Assembly: GCA_029962745.1 (NCBI GenBank)
Contig: CM057170.1
Location: 22,741,932 to 22,805,931, forward strand
DNA: 64,000 nt
Reading direction: 5' to 3'
From: Echinometra lucunter
Lineage: Eukaryota; Echinodermata; Echinoidea; Camarodonta; Echinometridae
The position numbers were made by a program, and so were the translations under genes. The notes beneath the pieces are model-generated. The model was not told the origin of the DNA and made no database searches. It saw only the letters and a list, made by a program, of their open reading frames with translations. Positions 13,534-25,000 of this stretch are shown in pieces. The first letter of the stretch is position 1. Each line of letters begins with the position of its first letter.

Positions 13534-13608
13534 CTGCCCACTTCTGTTCACACTGTGCTGATCCTCTATGTAGTTTTTGTTCAGAACACGATGATGCCCA
13601 GTTCTGAG
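13534..13608 (+). pseudogene. B-box-like zinc-finger fragment at the gap edge
   Basis: The first frame after the gap reads AHFCSHCADPLCSFCSEHDD then AQF and stop: C-x2-C-x4-C-x2-C-x3-H, spacing typical of the second half of a B-box. The upstream part is lost in the N gap. It may be an exon end, a relic or chance. Confidence 0.22.
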
Positions 13609-13989
13609 ATTCGCTAATCACAAATTTCCTAAATAGTATTTCGCAAAGTGCAGGCAGAGTGGTAGCTATACAATGAAAAATGATAGTCTGAACAGGGGTT
13701 TTATTTCAGTACATGACTTGAACCCTTCTGGCTCTGAACATGCAGACAATGAGTAATGCAAGGTAACATGATCCAGACACTGCCAGACAGAATAGAGGCA
13801 TATATTGAGTGTGAATACTAGGAATTTCCCTTCATCATTCAATAATAAGTCAATTATCACTAATTGCCTCTGATATAAAAGTTGTACATGAGTTATGTGA
13901 AGTTTTATGATGAGTGACATGGCAAAGACAGAGAGAGAGGGAGAGAGATGGAGAGAAAGAAAAAGAGAAGAAAGAGAAAGTTAGAGATG

Positions 13990-13990
13990 G

Positions 13991-14055
<65 letters not shown>
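13990..14055. repeat. (AT)n(AG)n compound microsatellite
   Basis: AT units to about 14014, then AG units to 14055. Confidence 0.95.
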
Positions 14056-14059
<4 letters not shown>

Positions 14060-14280
14060 TAATTTTGTTCGGAAATGGGGGGGGGGAATTATGATATTCC
14101 CTAATAGTCTGGGTTTTCCCTGGTATGCTCAAACCTCTGATTTTTCTGAGTCTATTAAAATCAAGTCGAATAGATTTTGGATGTAAAAGGTCAAAGGTCA
14201 GAGGGTATAGAGGCCATTATGAATTATATCAAAAATTCTGTCATCACTATATCACTATATTTCAACTAGATGTGCAAGGA

Positions 14281-14284
14281 GACA

Positions 14285-14330
<46 letters not shown>

Positions 14331-14474
14331 TTCCGTTCTTGTATAGTGCATATCACATTATTATCTAATGTCTCTCTGTGCTTCCAAAGCACTTTGGGTA
14401 TTATTACCCTGGGTTGTTTAGCCCGGTAGCCTTTTACAGCACACAAGCATTTCAAGGAATTAATTCCTGACAAA
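14281..14474 (-). repeat. SINE-like repeat with (AAT)n tail
   Basis: Reverse orientation partner of 23626-23792: (AAT)n, TTCTTGTATAGTGCATATCAC, CTTCCAAAGCACTTTGGGTA, TTATTACCC, AGCCTTTTACAGCACACAAG, TTCAAGGAATTAATTCCTG. Confidence 0.8.
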
Positions 14475-15473
14475 GTGATCACATTTTTTAGTTCTTAGGT
14501 CAAAAAGGTCAATTAGCATTTAATGATAGGTTTTTTTTTTTTAAATTCTGGTTTTACAAGAAGCATTTGAGTTATAAAGTTTAATGAATATAGGCAGAGG
14601 CATATGTAGCAGATACAGTCGCATCTTGTTACCAATGAACTCTATACCTTGGATAACCCACTGGTCCTGACATTTTGGACAAGTGGTCCATCAATTACCC
14701 TCCGATAGTCAATATTTGATCTTGTAGGGTTATCCTCCAAGTTAACATATTGGCATTCCAAGATGTGGACATAGTAACAGTGCCTGCTAATGTCACCTAG
14801 GTGCAAAGGGAGGCATGTCCACATAAAATTTGAAGCACGTCTTATAGTGAGTACTGCCGGATTAATTTGCCTTGCATGTAGTTGTATCGATTTGAGGACA
14901 AGGAGTGATTACATATTATGAAGGATGAAAAAAAAAGATAATAGGATAGAAAAGGTAATAAATATATACTTTAGGGAAGGGAAGATGAAGGATATTCTAA
15001 TAAATGTGCAGACCTGTTGCTGTTATGAAAAAAAGAAAAATGATGTGACTAAACATAAAGTAAACATTGAAATTTGATATTAAAGGCAAACAAGCTTTCA
15101 AGTTCTTAGTTTTGAGTTAAAGTGATGTTAATTGGATTTTCTTGCAGTCTTGTAAGTTATAAACCATTCTGATTTTCTAATGGAAAAAAAAAATGTTCAC
15201 AAACTAGGAGAGTACAGAGAATACTGTGTGAACAGACTAGTGTCAGTCCACTATTATACCCTATATACCTGTTTATATCTGTGTTTACCCATCTCTATAT
15301 CAACATCTTGAGGAGAGGGTTGGGTTTTAATTGCCTCATTATTGCCAATTTGAAGGCTGGGTGCCAGAAAAAGGTGATAGTTGCTCGATAGGAGAGGCCA
15401 GGTCAGTGTTTGGTGATGATAGCATCAGGTGTACAACACTCTAAGGTGTTATATGAAGGTATGAAGGAAATCG

Positions 15474-15476
15474 AGA

Positions 15477-15520
<44 letters not shown>

Positions 15521-15722
15521 TTGGGAGAAGTAGGGATAAATAGAGAGAAGAGAAAGTGAGAAAATGAGAGAGGGAGAGAGAGGGAGTGAGAAGGATAAAG
15601 AGGTAGTAAGTAGAGTTGAGAGATGAAAGGAGATTGATAGTAAGTATCTGATGTTTAGTGATAATTAACAGAGATAGGGAGGGAGGGAGGGAGGGAGGTA
15701 GGGAGGGAGGGAAGGGGGGGGG
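15474..15722. repeat. (GA)n and (GGGA)n purine tract
   Basis: GA units at 15474-15518, purine-rich spacer, then GGGAGGGA units about 15675-15712 and a G run. Confidence 0.95.
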
Positions 15723-16453
15723 GGATGGGCTCTGAGAAAAAAGAGGCTGAAAAGGGGCAACATTAGGGAGAAAAATAATAACCAGACAAATTTGCTGCAA
15801 AAATCAAGTGGAAGAAAAAGCAGAGGTGGTACAATACAAGAAAAGGGGCTTAATATGTATTCCATACACATCACACATACAGGTACAAATTTTTGTTTTT
15901 ATGTTGACTTAGCATTATTGTAGGGAAAGGAGGAGGGGCGAATTGTGCTACGTTAATACTTCAGTGAAAAGGGGAAACACTTAAAATATTTTAAAGGCAT
16001 TGTTAATAACATTGTTATGATTTTAAAAAATCTTGTTTTGTTACTTGAAAATGGGATAAACATAAGGGTTGTAGTGTAAAAATACCAGTCTGAAAGTTTC
16101 AAAGTATAATATCCACAGGAAGTATTTTTAAATATCAAAAATGTGAACCAATGTTTGAAAAATATACGAGGGTCGGTTGCACAGAATAGACATAAGGAGT
16201 GCGCATGCGCGTATGACTCGCCTTACCGTACTGTGTGTATTGGCGTATCACGCGGTGGGAGGCACATAACGGCATTTTCAAATTCAAGCAAAGTGGTCCT
16301 CTTAGTGATTGTCTCGTGAGACGAAGGATAATAAAATCGCCGTTTGCGTCTAACTTACACTTTTTCATTCCAAATTATGGTGGTTTCAGGGTTTTTGAGT
16401 ACAAATGCAAGTACTCATACACATGTTTCATCTTAGTTTGAGAATTTTTTAAA

Positions 16454-16675
16454 TCAGCTACTCACAAAGTTAGCCAATGCCTTTAATCGTTTACATGCCA
16501 TAACTCCTGTTTGAAACGATCCGTCATCGATCATTATGATTCCATTATACTCCAGATAAGTGATAGTTCCACAATAGGGTGGGCCGGATGTATACAAGGC
16601 ATGGTCCATTGAACAATCCCAATAATTCCCAACCATCGTTAAGTCATCATCAACTCCAAAGAACTTGCCAAACAT
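16454..16675 (-). CDS. unrecognised open frame with splice donor (possible coding exon)
   Basis: A 73-codon frame with protein-like composition: MFGKFFGVDDDLTMVGNYWD, then CSMDHALYTSGPPYCGTITY and IIMIDDGSFQTGVMACKRLK. It ends ..ALANF directly at gtgagtag, a good donor, so a true exon would stop at about 16464 rather than at the TAG. A TAA lies immediately before the ATG in frame, so it would be a first coding exon. I do not recognise the family and found no partner exon on the minus strand below it. It could equally be a relic or a chance frame. Confidence 0.35.
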   Translation of the reverse strand: MFGKFFGVDDDLTMVGNYWDCSMDHALYTSGPPYCGTITYLEYNGIIMIDDGSFQTGVMACKRLKALANFVSS

Positions 16676-18199
16676 TTACGTCAAACACTTGACTCTATTA
16701 TGTGGTCACACCCAGATATCACATACCTTTCCTTTGTTCATATTAGATTACTGAGCGAAGTCATGCAGAATTGCTGGATTATGAAAAATTCTATATTTAA
16801 GTGATAGTCCATATGTATCTGCATGCAGAGTGGGTTAAAACAGCAGCAGCATTTAATGGCAGTTATAGAGTTACATTTTGGACATTTTTTTTTTGGGTTG
16901 GGGGGGGGGGGGGGGCTACATGTTAAAAATGCCTTCAAGATAAAAACTGAACACTAACATTTTTATTGGGGATCATGGGCCCCATAGCCCAATGTTATAC
17001 AATTGATAGAACAGTACAATCATTCAACTAATCGTGCCGTTCGCAATCAGTTAGCATATGCAGTAATATAGTGATCAGTTTCAGATTTAACAATCGGTCC
17101 AAACTTAACGAGTTATTGGTTCCTGATTTAAATCTTAGGTTCAGCAACTCGGTATACTTGAGTCCCATGTTAAATTTTGAAATGTGGGTTTTTTTTTTTA
17201 TTGCCTTTGAGTGGTCATGTGTTCCAAGTACCCTTTGGTATTAAGTCCTACTGGGATAAATTGCAAACACCTGGTGAAATAGATATCACAAAGAGTGAAA
17301 TCTGCTGGTAATTTGCATATTTTAAGCTAAATATTGTGTGTTTATGATATGCCTCTAGAAATTTGAGGAATATGTTTGCACACTTTATAATAATTTATGT
17401 GTGGAACTATCTATTAAAACCATTTTCATGAGAAAAGCTCATCAGTGTTTTGTAATAGACTTTATAAAAGAAAATCAATAATACCTATGCCTGACATGTG
17501 AGTACAACTTACTTCATTGAGATCAATGTATTTGATATTTTGTTCAGTGATGATAAATGTTCAAGCAAAGCCATTCTGATATATTTGTAAATAATATTTC
17601 TAAATGGGAAAACTAAAAATAGGAGAAATGTACATCTACAGAAATGCTGGCACCATATGGTGTGCTCTGAATTCTAATACATACGGTACAGCTGTTGTGG
17701 TAAATCGGCAGCTTATTTTTAGCAGACTAAAGATTCACTACCTATGACTCATGAAGGAGTACTATAATTTGTAAATAACTGTATATTACTATTAACTGAG
17801 ATTTAATATGTAACTGGGCCATATCAATTGAGAAAGATATTTAGTGTAATATTGATTGATAATTATAGAAAGGAATCTAAACACAATGAAACTACGACTC
17901 ACTGAATATATAGATGACAGTGTTATATATGCATGAATGCAGTTTAACCTTCCAGTTTTTAAGCGATCCGTAAAATTCAGTGATTTTGAAAAGATTTTGA
18001 CACCCGTGTTATGAATGGTTTGTTCTGATTGATTTCTAAGCTCTAAAGAATTTCACAGCTTTCCGGAAAACAGTTGTTTGTATTACTTGTTTTCCATTCA
18101 TAAGTATATTTAATCTCGTTGCTATGTAAGTTGATGGGAAAAGGAGTGCCGTAGGTTCTTGGAAAAAAAAACACTCAATATTCTGTAGACTAATAGTAA

Positions 18200-18447
18200 C
18201 AGTGGCAGATCCAGGAATTTGAAATAGGGGAGACGCCAGCAGCGAGGGTGTGGGAGGGGGTATTCCCCTCCCATGGTAGGACTTTTTCAAAAAAATCATG
18301 TGTGAAAGTCACATTTTAACAGCAATTTTAGAGCAAACGCCTCTTTCTCAACCATTGTCCGAGGATATAAAAAAAAAATCACAAAAGAGAAAAAAAAATT
18401 AAAGGGGGGGGGGGCGGGGCATATGCCTCTGCCTGGATCTGCCACTG
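18200..18447. mobile_element. hAT-like MITE
   Basis: Terminal inverted repeats CAGTGGCAGATCCAGG at 18200 and CCTGGATCTGCCACTG to 18447; flanks share AGTAA. Interior is G-rich (G11 run) and non-coding. Confidence 0.75.
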
Positions 18448-18774
18448 AGTAATCAATTCTCTTATTCTCAACTGACTAAATACAAGAACCGCCCACTCAG
18501 TTAAAATACATGGGTTAAAAATACATGGGTTGAAAAGCTATATCAAAATGGATCTAGCAAATAAAATGAGAAAGTAATCTTCTCTATTAGGGGATAGGTC
18601 AAGTTATGAGATGTAAAGGAGGTTTTACTGCAGTTTAAACAACAAAGACAGCAACAACAGTAGCAACAACAACAACACAACACACATGAAGAAAATACTG
18701 TGGAATTGGCTCCATTCCAGTTCAGTGATGATATTAAATGTCAATTACATGTAAGGGCCAAGAAACATTGATCT

Positions 18775-18831
18775 GTTATGTTTTATGGATTGGAAATATA
18801 ATCATTATATTTCCAATCCATAAAACATAAC
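18775..18831. repeat. perfect 57-nt palindrome
   Basis: 28-nt arms GTTATGTTTTATGGATTGGA..AATATAAT around a single C, with no mismatch; just outside, ACATTG and CAATGT also pair after an ATCT bulge. Confidence 0.92.
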
Positions 18832-20619
18832 AATGTGAGATTCCCTAGAGCTTACTATGTATGATTTGGCAAGTGTATACAGATCCTGGAGAGCATAAAT
18901 TAGAGGAAAGCAAGGAAAAGTAGAACTACTCCTTCACACTCCAAGAAAACATATTGAGCTAGGAAATTTTATTTTTTGTATTCATTAAATAAAAAAGGAA
19001 CATGTTTATGGCAGAGCTGATAAGTAGGGCATGGATTGTATGTGACTTTAAAGTTTATGAAAAAAAAGAATTTGAAATATTCTTTTCTCTATGTATATTT
19101 GTAACGTATTTCTAAAACCTTTTAACTCAGAGCTTCATTGAAACATATTTTAACAAAGATAAGGATCGAAAGCTATTTTACCATACAAGTTTAGAATGAA
19201 AGGAGTTCCAATTTCGTAGTCATCCTGCAGAGTTCACAAGACCTTTTCAAAGTTCATGCTTGTGTTTCTGCTTTGTCTGCTTTGTTTTATTTGTGTGGTT
19301 TTTTTTTTTTTTTTTTTTTTTGGGGGGGGGTCCCGGGGTTGGGGTTGGGAAGGATACAGCACATCCTGCTGTCTGGCTAGTGAAGTCGTGATCCAAACAG
19401 CACCCCAATGTACATGTATCAGTAAAAAAAAAATGTATCTGGAAATGTATGCTGCTAGACTGGAGACAAAGCATTTTTGCTTGTCTTGTAGCCTGAAAGA
19501 GCCAATATCACCCTGATCAGTTAGGAGAGACATTTTTGACCACTTTTGACTGATCATTTCATGGATTCTAGTAGACAACCAGAAAAGGGCAACCAAATTC
19601 ACCCATGTGGGGGGGGGGGGGGTGGGAATGGGAGTGTCCCCCCCAAAAAAGACCCTCTAAAAGAGAAAAAGGTGAGAGAACATAGGAAGAAAGGAGCAGA
19701 CGAGGAATGGTGACAAAGAAGCAGGAGGGAGAAAACTCCCCCCTCCCTGCACCCTCCCCTCTAGGGAGCATGCTTCATGCACTCAATGTGATTACCATGC
19801 TTGCATGCTCACTTCCACCCACCCCCCCCCCCCCCCCCCACTAATTTGAAATCCTGGCTACACTGATGACCAAAGTTGATCACATTTCAACTCCTTCAGT
19901 GATGCCCTTCACATTAAACATAAATATAAAGTAGCTAAACATATTCATTATTTATTTCTCGCAGGCCTTCAAACTTTCAAAATATGTCAAATGACCATCA
20001 AATCAGGTGCTCTTTTGCCTTTTTTTTTCATTTGAGGGAGCTTTGATGAAAGATAGGCTACTAGTACTACTAGCTCCTTAGATCCAATCTTCTTAGTTGG
20101 TATGCATGAATGACAGCTGAGACAGTTGATTGATAATCCATGATACTCGGAAGGGTATGCAAAGCTCATTGATTAAAATGAGCAGAAAGGATGTATGCAT
20201 GGAATATAATATCCTCTACATTCATTGAATATACATCTGCACTGTAGGATACGAGTTATAAGTATCTGAAGAAAAGGTCTGTTGTATAGGTATCACACAA
20301 GATATCATGATGAAAGAATGCTGATAGAGGAATACTGATCATTAGATATTTACATTTGAAGTATTGATTGATATCATCTTTTAATATTTTATATTTGATT
20401 ATTCATATCTGGTTTCAAGCCTGAATGCAATATCTGCATTTTATATAGTAAGGTAGTCTTTTGATATTATGTACACTGTAGACTAGCTATGGCAAAGTCT
20501 TTGAAACTAAAATGGGTTTCTGCAGTTTGTACACATTACCATTCTTTCCCTGATACAGAGGATAAAGAGAGAAAATTGGAAAATGTGGATAAATTTACTG
20601 AAGTTGAAATTTTACATAT

Positions 20620-20820
20620 GCCTGGGACTTTCGCCCAGACAAGCTATTTTGTATAGTTTATGTCCACAGAAATTTCTATAGTGTGAATTGAACTGCTTTT
20701 GGAATTCTTGCCTGGGACTTTTCCCCAATCAAGTTATCTTGTTTTCTGTTGTATTTCCACAAGTCTACGGCATCAGTAGTTTCTATGGAGTGAATTAAAC
20801 TGCCTTTAATGGGATTTCTG
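20620..20820 (+). repeat. short tandem duplication
   Basis: TGCCTGGGACTTTCGCCCAG..CAAGCTAT.. and TGCCTGGGACTTTTCCCCAA..CAAGTTAT.. about 90 nt apart, each followed by TCCACA..TTTCTAT.G.GTGAATT.AACTGC. No frame. Confidence 0.75.
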
Positions 20821-21933
20821 CAGTGAAGCAGTGAGCTCAAAATAAACCATTTGAGTACACACCTCCATCATTCCCCCTGCAAACATGACTCATTGAAATC
20901 AATGGGATTGTACTCAAGATCCAATATAGTTTTGATCAGTGAGCCTGTTTGATGTAAGGATTATCCCTTAATTGAATTGAGTACTTCAGGCAATGTATCA
21001 AGGAATATGTGCTAGTTGTGACCATTTGCCCTAATTTCATCCTAATTTCTTGTTCTCTTTCCATGTCTTTCTTTCATTTTGTTTTTTTGAACTTTTTCCA
21101 GTCATCATCTGGTTTTCCTTCTCGTACAGCCATTCTCCCTGTGTTATATTTTTCTCTTGTATATTCTTTTACTCGTTTTAGCTTGGTTTCGGTCAATTAG
21201 GTGACAGATCATGTATGTGGTTTAAGATTATCCTTTGTGGTGATTAGATACGCTAGTGAATGGAAAAGGAAACATCAACAAACATGCAGAATAATGATCA
21301 ATTTCCAAATTTACCTTCCCTTGAAATAGATTACGGGTACCCTTTCGAAAAAGAAAACCTTCAGATGAATGCATTGGAATGTTAAAGATCACATTTTTTA
21401 GACAGATCTTGAGGGATTTTGGGATTTGATGCATAATGTAAAAAAAAAAAGAAAGATCTACCAGTAAGTGGATCTAAGTGGTTGTACTTTTCTGAAATTC
21501 ATAAATACATGTAACTGTCTGTGAAAACTCATTTTGGAAAGCCTCAACTTCCCTGGAATTTTTTTTCTTTCTGTTGAATTATGGATTTGCCCTTTTTATT
21601 CTTCATTTCATTACATATGTAGGGCCTATTTGGAAGTACCAGTACACTTTGAGTAGCAAAGCCAATTCTGTTTTTTGAGGTGGACTCACATTTCTTTTTT
21701 TAGATGGGCCCTAATAGTGTTTGCCCCCCTCAAACTGGAACTCTTCCAGTGCCCCTTGGAAGGAATTGTCATCGTAATGCCCATACCATAAGGTTAAACA
21801 CAGTCTTCAATGATACCCTTTTCATTGTATATGCATACATATTTGTATGGAGTAGTTTATGATAAATGATTTATTGTCACTTATTATATCATTTAAAAAT
21901 TTTGTTGTCTTCTTTCATTCCTTCATCTTACAG

Positions 21934-22028
21934 TTGAGGAGGCGAAAGCCCTGGGCAAGACATGGCACAAGGCCTGTTTGAAGTGTTCATCATGTAACAA
22001 GACACTAACTATTGGAAACTTCTCGGAT
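21934..22028 (+). CDS. CRIP-type LIM exon a (central zinc ligands)
   Basis: Acceptor catcttacag, donor gtaagt; 95 nt = 2 + 31 codons. Encodes EEAKALGKTWHKACLKC and SSCNKTLTIGNFSD with ligands H, C, C, C. The exon has a decayed copy 245 bp downstream. Confidence 0.92.
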
Positions 22029-25000
22029 GTAAGTACCAAACTTTGACAGTCATGACATCCTGGATTGCAGTTGTGTTCGAGGATCATATTTACATAAAAT
22101 GGCCTGATTAGAGGAAAAAAGGCATTCATTGAATTTCATTACTGCATTCATGGCTCAGATTTTTTTTTTCTTGCTCAGGATAGGTTTAAATCAAATAACG
22201 GTTAATATGACACAAGATGTGTTTGAAGTGTGCAGCATGTAACAAGATGCTAGCGGCTGGTAACTTAGCAGATGAAAGTTCCATGTTCAGTGAGACTTTC
22301 TGCTTGTATCCTGGGGTTGAAGTTGCGGTCTAGAGATAATGTTGATAAGAAATGGCTAGATAAGAATCATAAGGGTGTTCTTTGAGTTTTATTAGTGCCT
22401 TTTTGGCTCAGAATTCTTTCCATGCTGCTAGTTTATTGAATTAATATCCCTAAATGAATTTTCATTTCATTATATTGCTTCCATCAAAGTGAAGAAAAAG
22501 TAAGGATGAAACATATATAGTGGTGTAATTATCTTCTCACCCCAATATATATTTAACATCCTTGTGGTTTATGGTTTGTATATTGTAGAATTACAGAAGT
22601 ATACTCTTACTTTACCATGTTTTAAGATCCTGGTTTTGGGTATATACTTGACCATTCAGAACACTGTGGTTCTGACTGCCACTAACATATTTATTCACAC
22701 CAATGCATTTCCTTATAAGGCATGATGAGTCCGTATGCTGATATTCATGATAATGTCAGATCAATAAACGCTTCCTCATATATGTTGGGGTCACTATAGA
22801 TTTGAAGATCACAATGATTTAGTTTTTCAGCAAAATATTTATAATTTCTCATTTCAACATCATTTCAACAATACTATCAGTTAGCTACATTAAATATTTA
22901 ATTTTTTTCTTGACTCCATCAAGCATGGCAATTTTTTGGTAATTTCAAAATATCATGATTAAAATTGAGCTTGCCCAGGAGCTTCTGGCATGCATTAGCA
23001 CACTTTTATTCAGTTGAAATTGAAAGATGACATAAATAGGTTATCTCTGATATTAAAGAGTACTGGCCCTTTGTAAAGTGCGCTTTATATTCAGTAATAG
23101 GATAGGCAACAATAAAGGCACTATTAACTCTAGGGATATTTTTGCAAAAAATAGAATCATACCTTTAGAGCAGCAGTTTGTAAAAGTTTTGTGGAAATAT
23201 GGGATAGATGACTCATCACGGCTGTGATTTATTCTGAAATTGTCATCTGTGATCACCTTTTAGTATTGTTACGGTGAAGCATCACTGAAGTACTAGCCTT
23301 GAAATACCTATTCAATGCTTGCCATGCACTGAATTTCTCCACACTATTCTGAATTTATGGGTGGTTTTCTCAGTGGTTTGGTGGAAGTTTGTTATTGTAA
23401 TCTGTAGTATCATCCCAGTTGTCCTAACCGGAGAAACAAAAAATCTGAACAAAACTTTACATTGCCCCCAAACAGTCAAAATCGGTTTGGTTCGAGTTGG
23501 AGTGAAGTTGGTTTAGCAATGTGACGTAGATATAATACCATATTTGATTATGATTATTTAAATTTCAGGCTACGACAAAATGATAAAAAACTTGAAATTT
23601 CATAAACACTTGTATTACAGGAATTGGCAGGAATTAATTCCTTGAAATGCTTGTGCGCTGTAAAAGGCTGCTGGGCTAAAGCCAGGGTAATAATATCCAA
23701 AGTCCTTTGGAAGCGCATAGAGACGTTAGATAATAACGTGATATGCGCTATACAAGAAAGGAATATTATTATTATTATTATTATTATTATTCCCCCCAAA
23801 CCTGTTGAAGGATTGCCCAATGGCATCGTTATTGCAGAATGCAATATTAGTGGATATCAAGAACATTCATTGATGATAACCGTTACTACTAACACCTATA
23901 TGTACATGTATCATGCTGGCAGAAGAAAAGTGTGATCGAGTGTGATAAGTAGATCAACAGGAAATAATTGAAAAGGGTCTGCCATCTCGCTTGAAAAGTC
24001 CGGATGGGTGGACTTCCTGAAAAGGCTTAGCCTATTTTATTGAGAAAAGAAAATATTAAGATACAAATTGTCGTTATGAATGGCTTTATTTTTTCTAGGA
24101 CGATTGAGCCAACCTAAGAAAATACTCTGAAGTAGAAAAAATTGCTTTTATTCTCTGTTGTATATATATATACATGTATATATGAATATTTACAAGAGTA
24201 GAAGTAGAAGTAGAAAAAATAATGATTGCTTTTATTCTCTCATATACACATGTACACATGTATATATTTGTTTCCTGATAATTACTCTTTTTAAAGTGGC
24301 CATTGTTTGGCGTGGATAACATATTTTTACTTTTATATCTTGATGTACGTCATGCTGACGTGATTCTGCAAAATCTATAGTCTGAATTTTAGGGGTGGAG
24401 TTAGAGTTAGAGTTGTTGCATATTGCACAGCTAAGGAATGTTACTGCATAAATGGTTGGAACTTTTGATATTTATTTCAATTTTTTATTGCTATCCATAT
24501 ACCATGATGTTGTCTCCTGTCTCCTCCCCTCTTTCTCTCCCCCTCTCTCTCTCATTCTCTTTCTCTCATTCTCTCTTCTTTTTCTTTCTATCATTTTCAT
24601 GTTTCCCTTTTCTTATCAACTCACCAAAAATGGCTCTTCTCTTATGCGCTCCTTTCAATTCCTTTAACTTTCTCAATATCTTCTTTCTCTCTTTCCCATT
24701 GTTTTTTTTTTTAATCATTTCTCTTTGTATTTTCCTTTTCTCTCTCACACTCTCTCTCTCCCACTCTTCCCCTCTCTCCCACTCTTCCCCTCTCTCCCTC
24801 CCTTTCACACAATGTCATCATCCTTTATTGTATCTTGTGTACCCCTTACAGAAAGATAATCTGCCGTACTGCAACCCCTGCTACCAAAAGAACTTTGGCC
24901 AGTCAGGTAAGTTGTATCAATAGTAAATTAAATAATTTGATCTTGAACTATATTTTTTTTATATTGCTAGTCTCCTCAAAGTTGGTTCAACCCACTTTTC

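Larger units (their letters stand above)
14480..21900. other. gene-poor stretch upstream of the LIM exons
   Basis: Apart from the items listed separately (16.45 kb frame, MITE, palindrome, purine tract, T/G homopolymers at 16888-16914 and 19300-19330, a hAT-like end TAGCCAGGATTTC-complement at 19845-19865), I see only AT-rich sequence. It may be the first intron of the LIM gene. Confidence 0.5.

Noticed and set aside
13031..13621. Long frames across the N block
   Set aside because: Artefacts of undefined bases.
19600..19866. Complete hAT-like element matching 152-794
   Set aside because: Only one terminus (..GGCTACACTG at 19865) is convincing; no partner CAGTG end was found on the other side.
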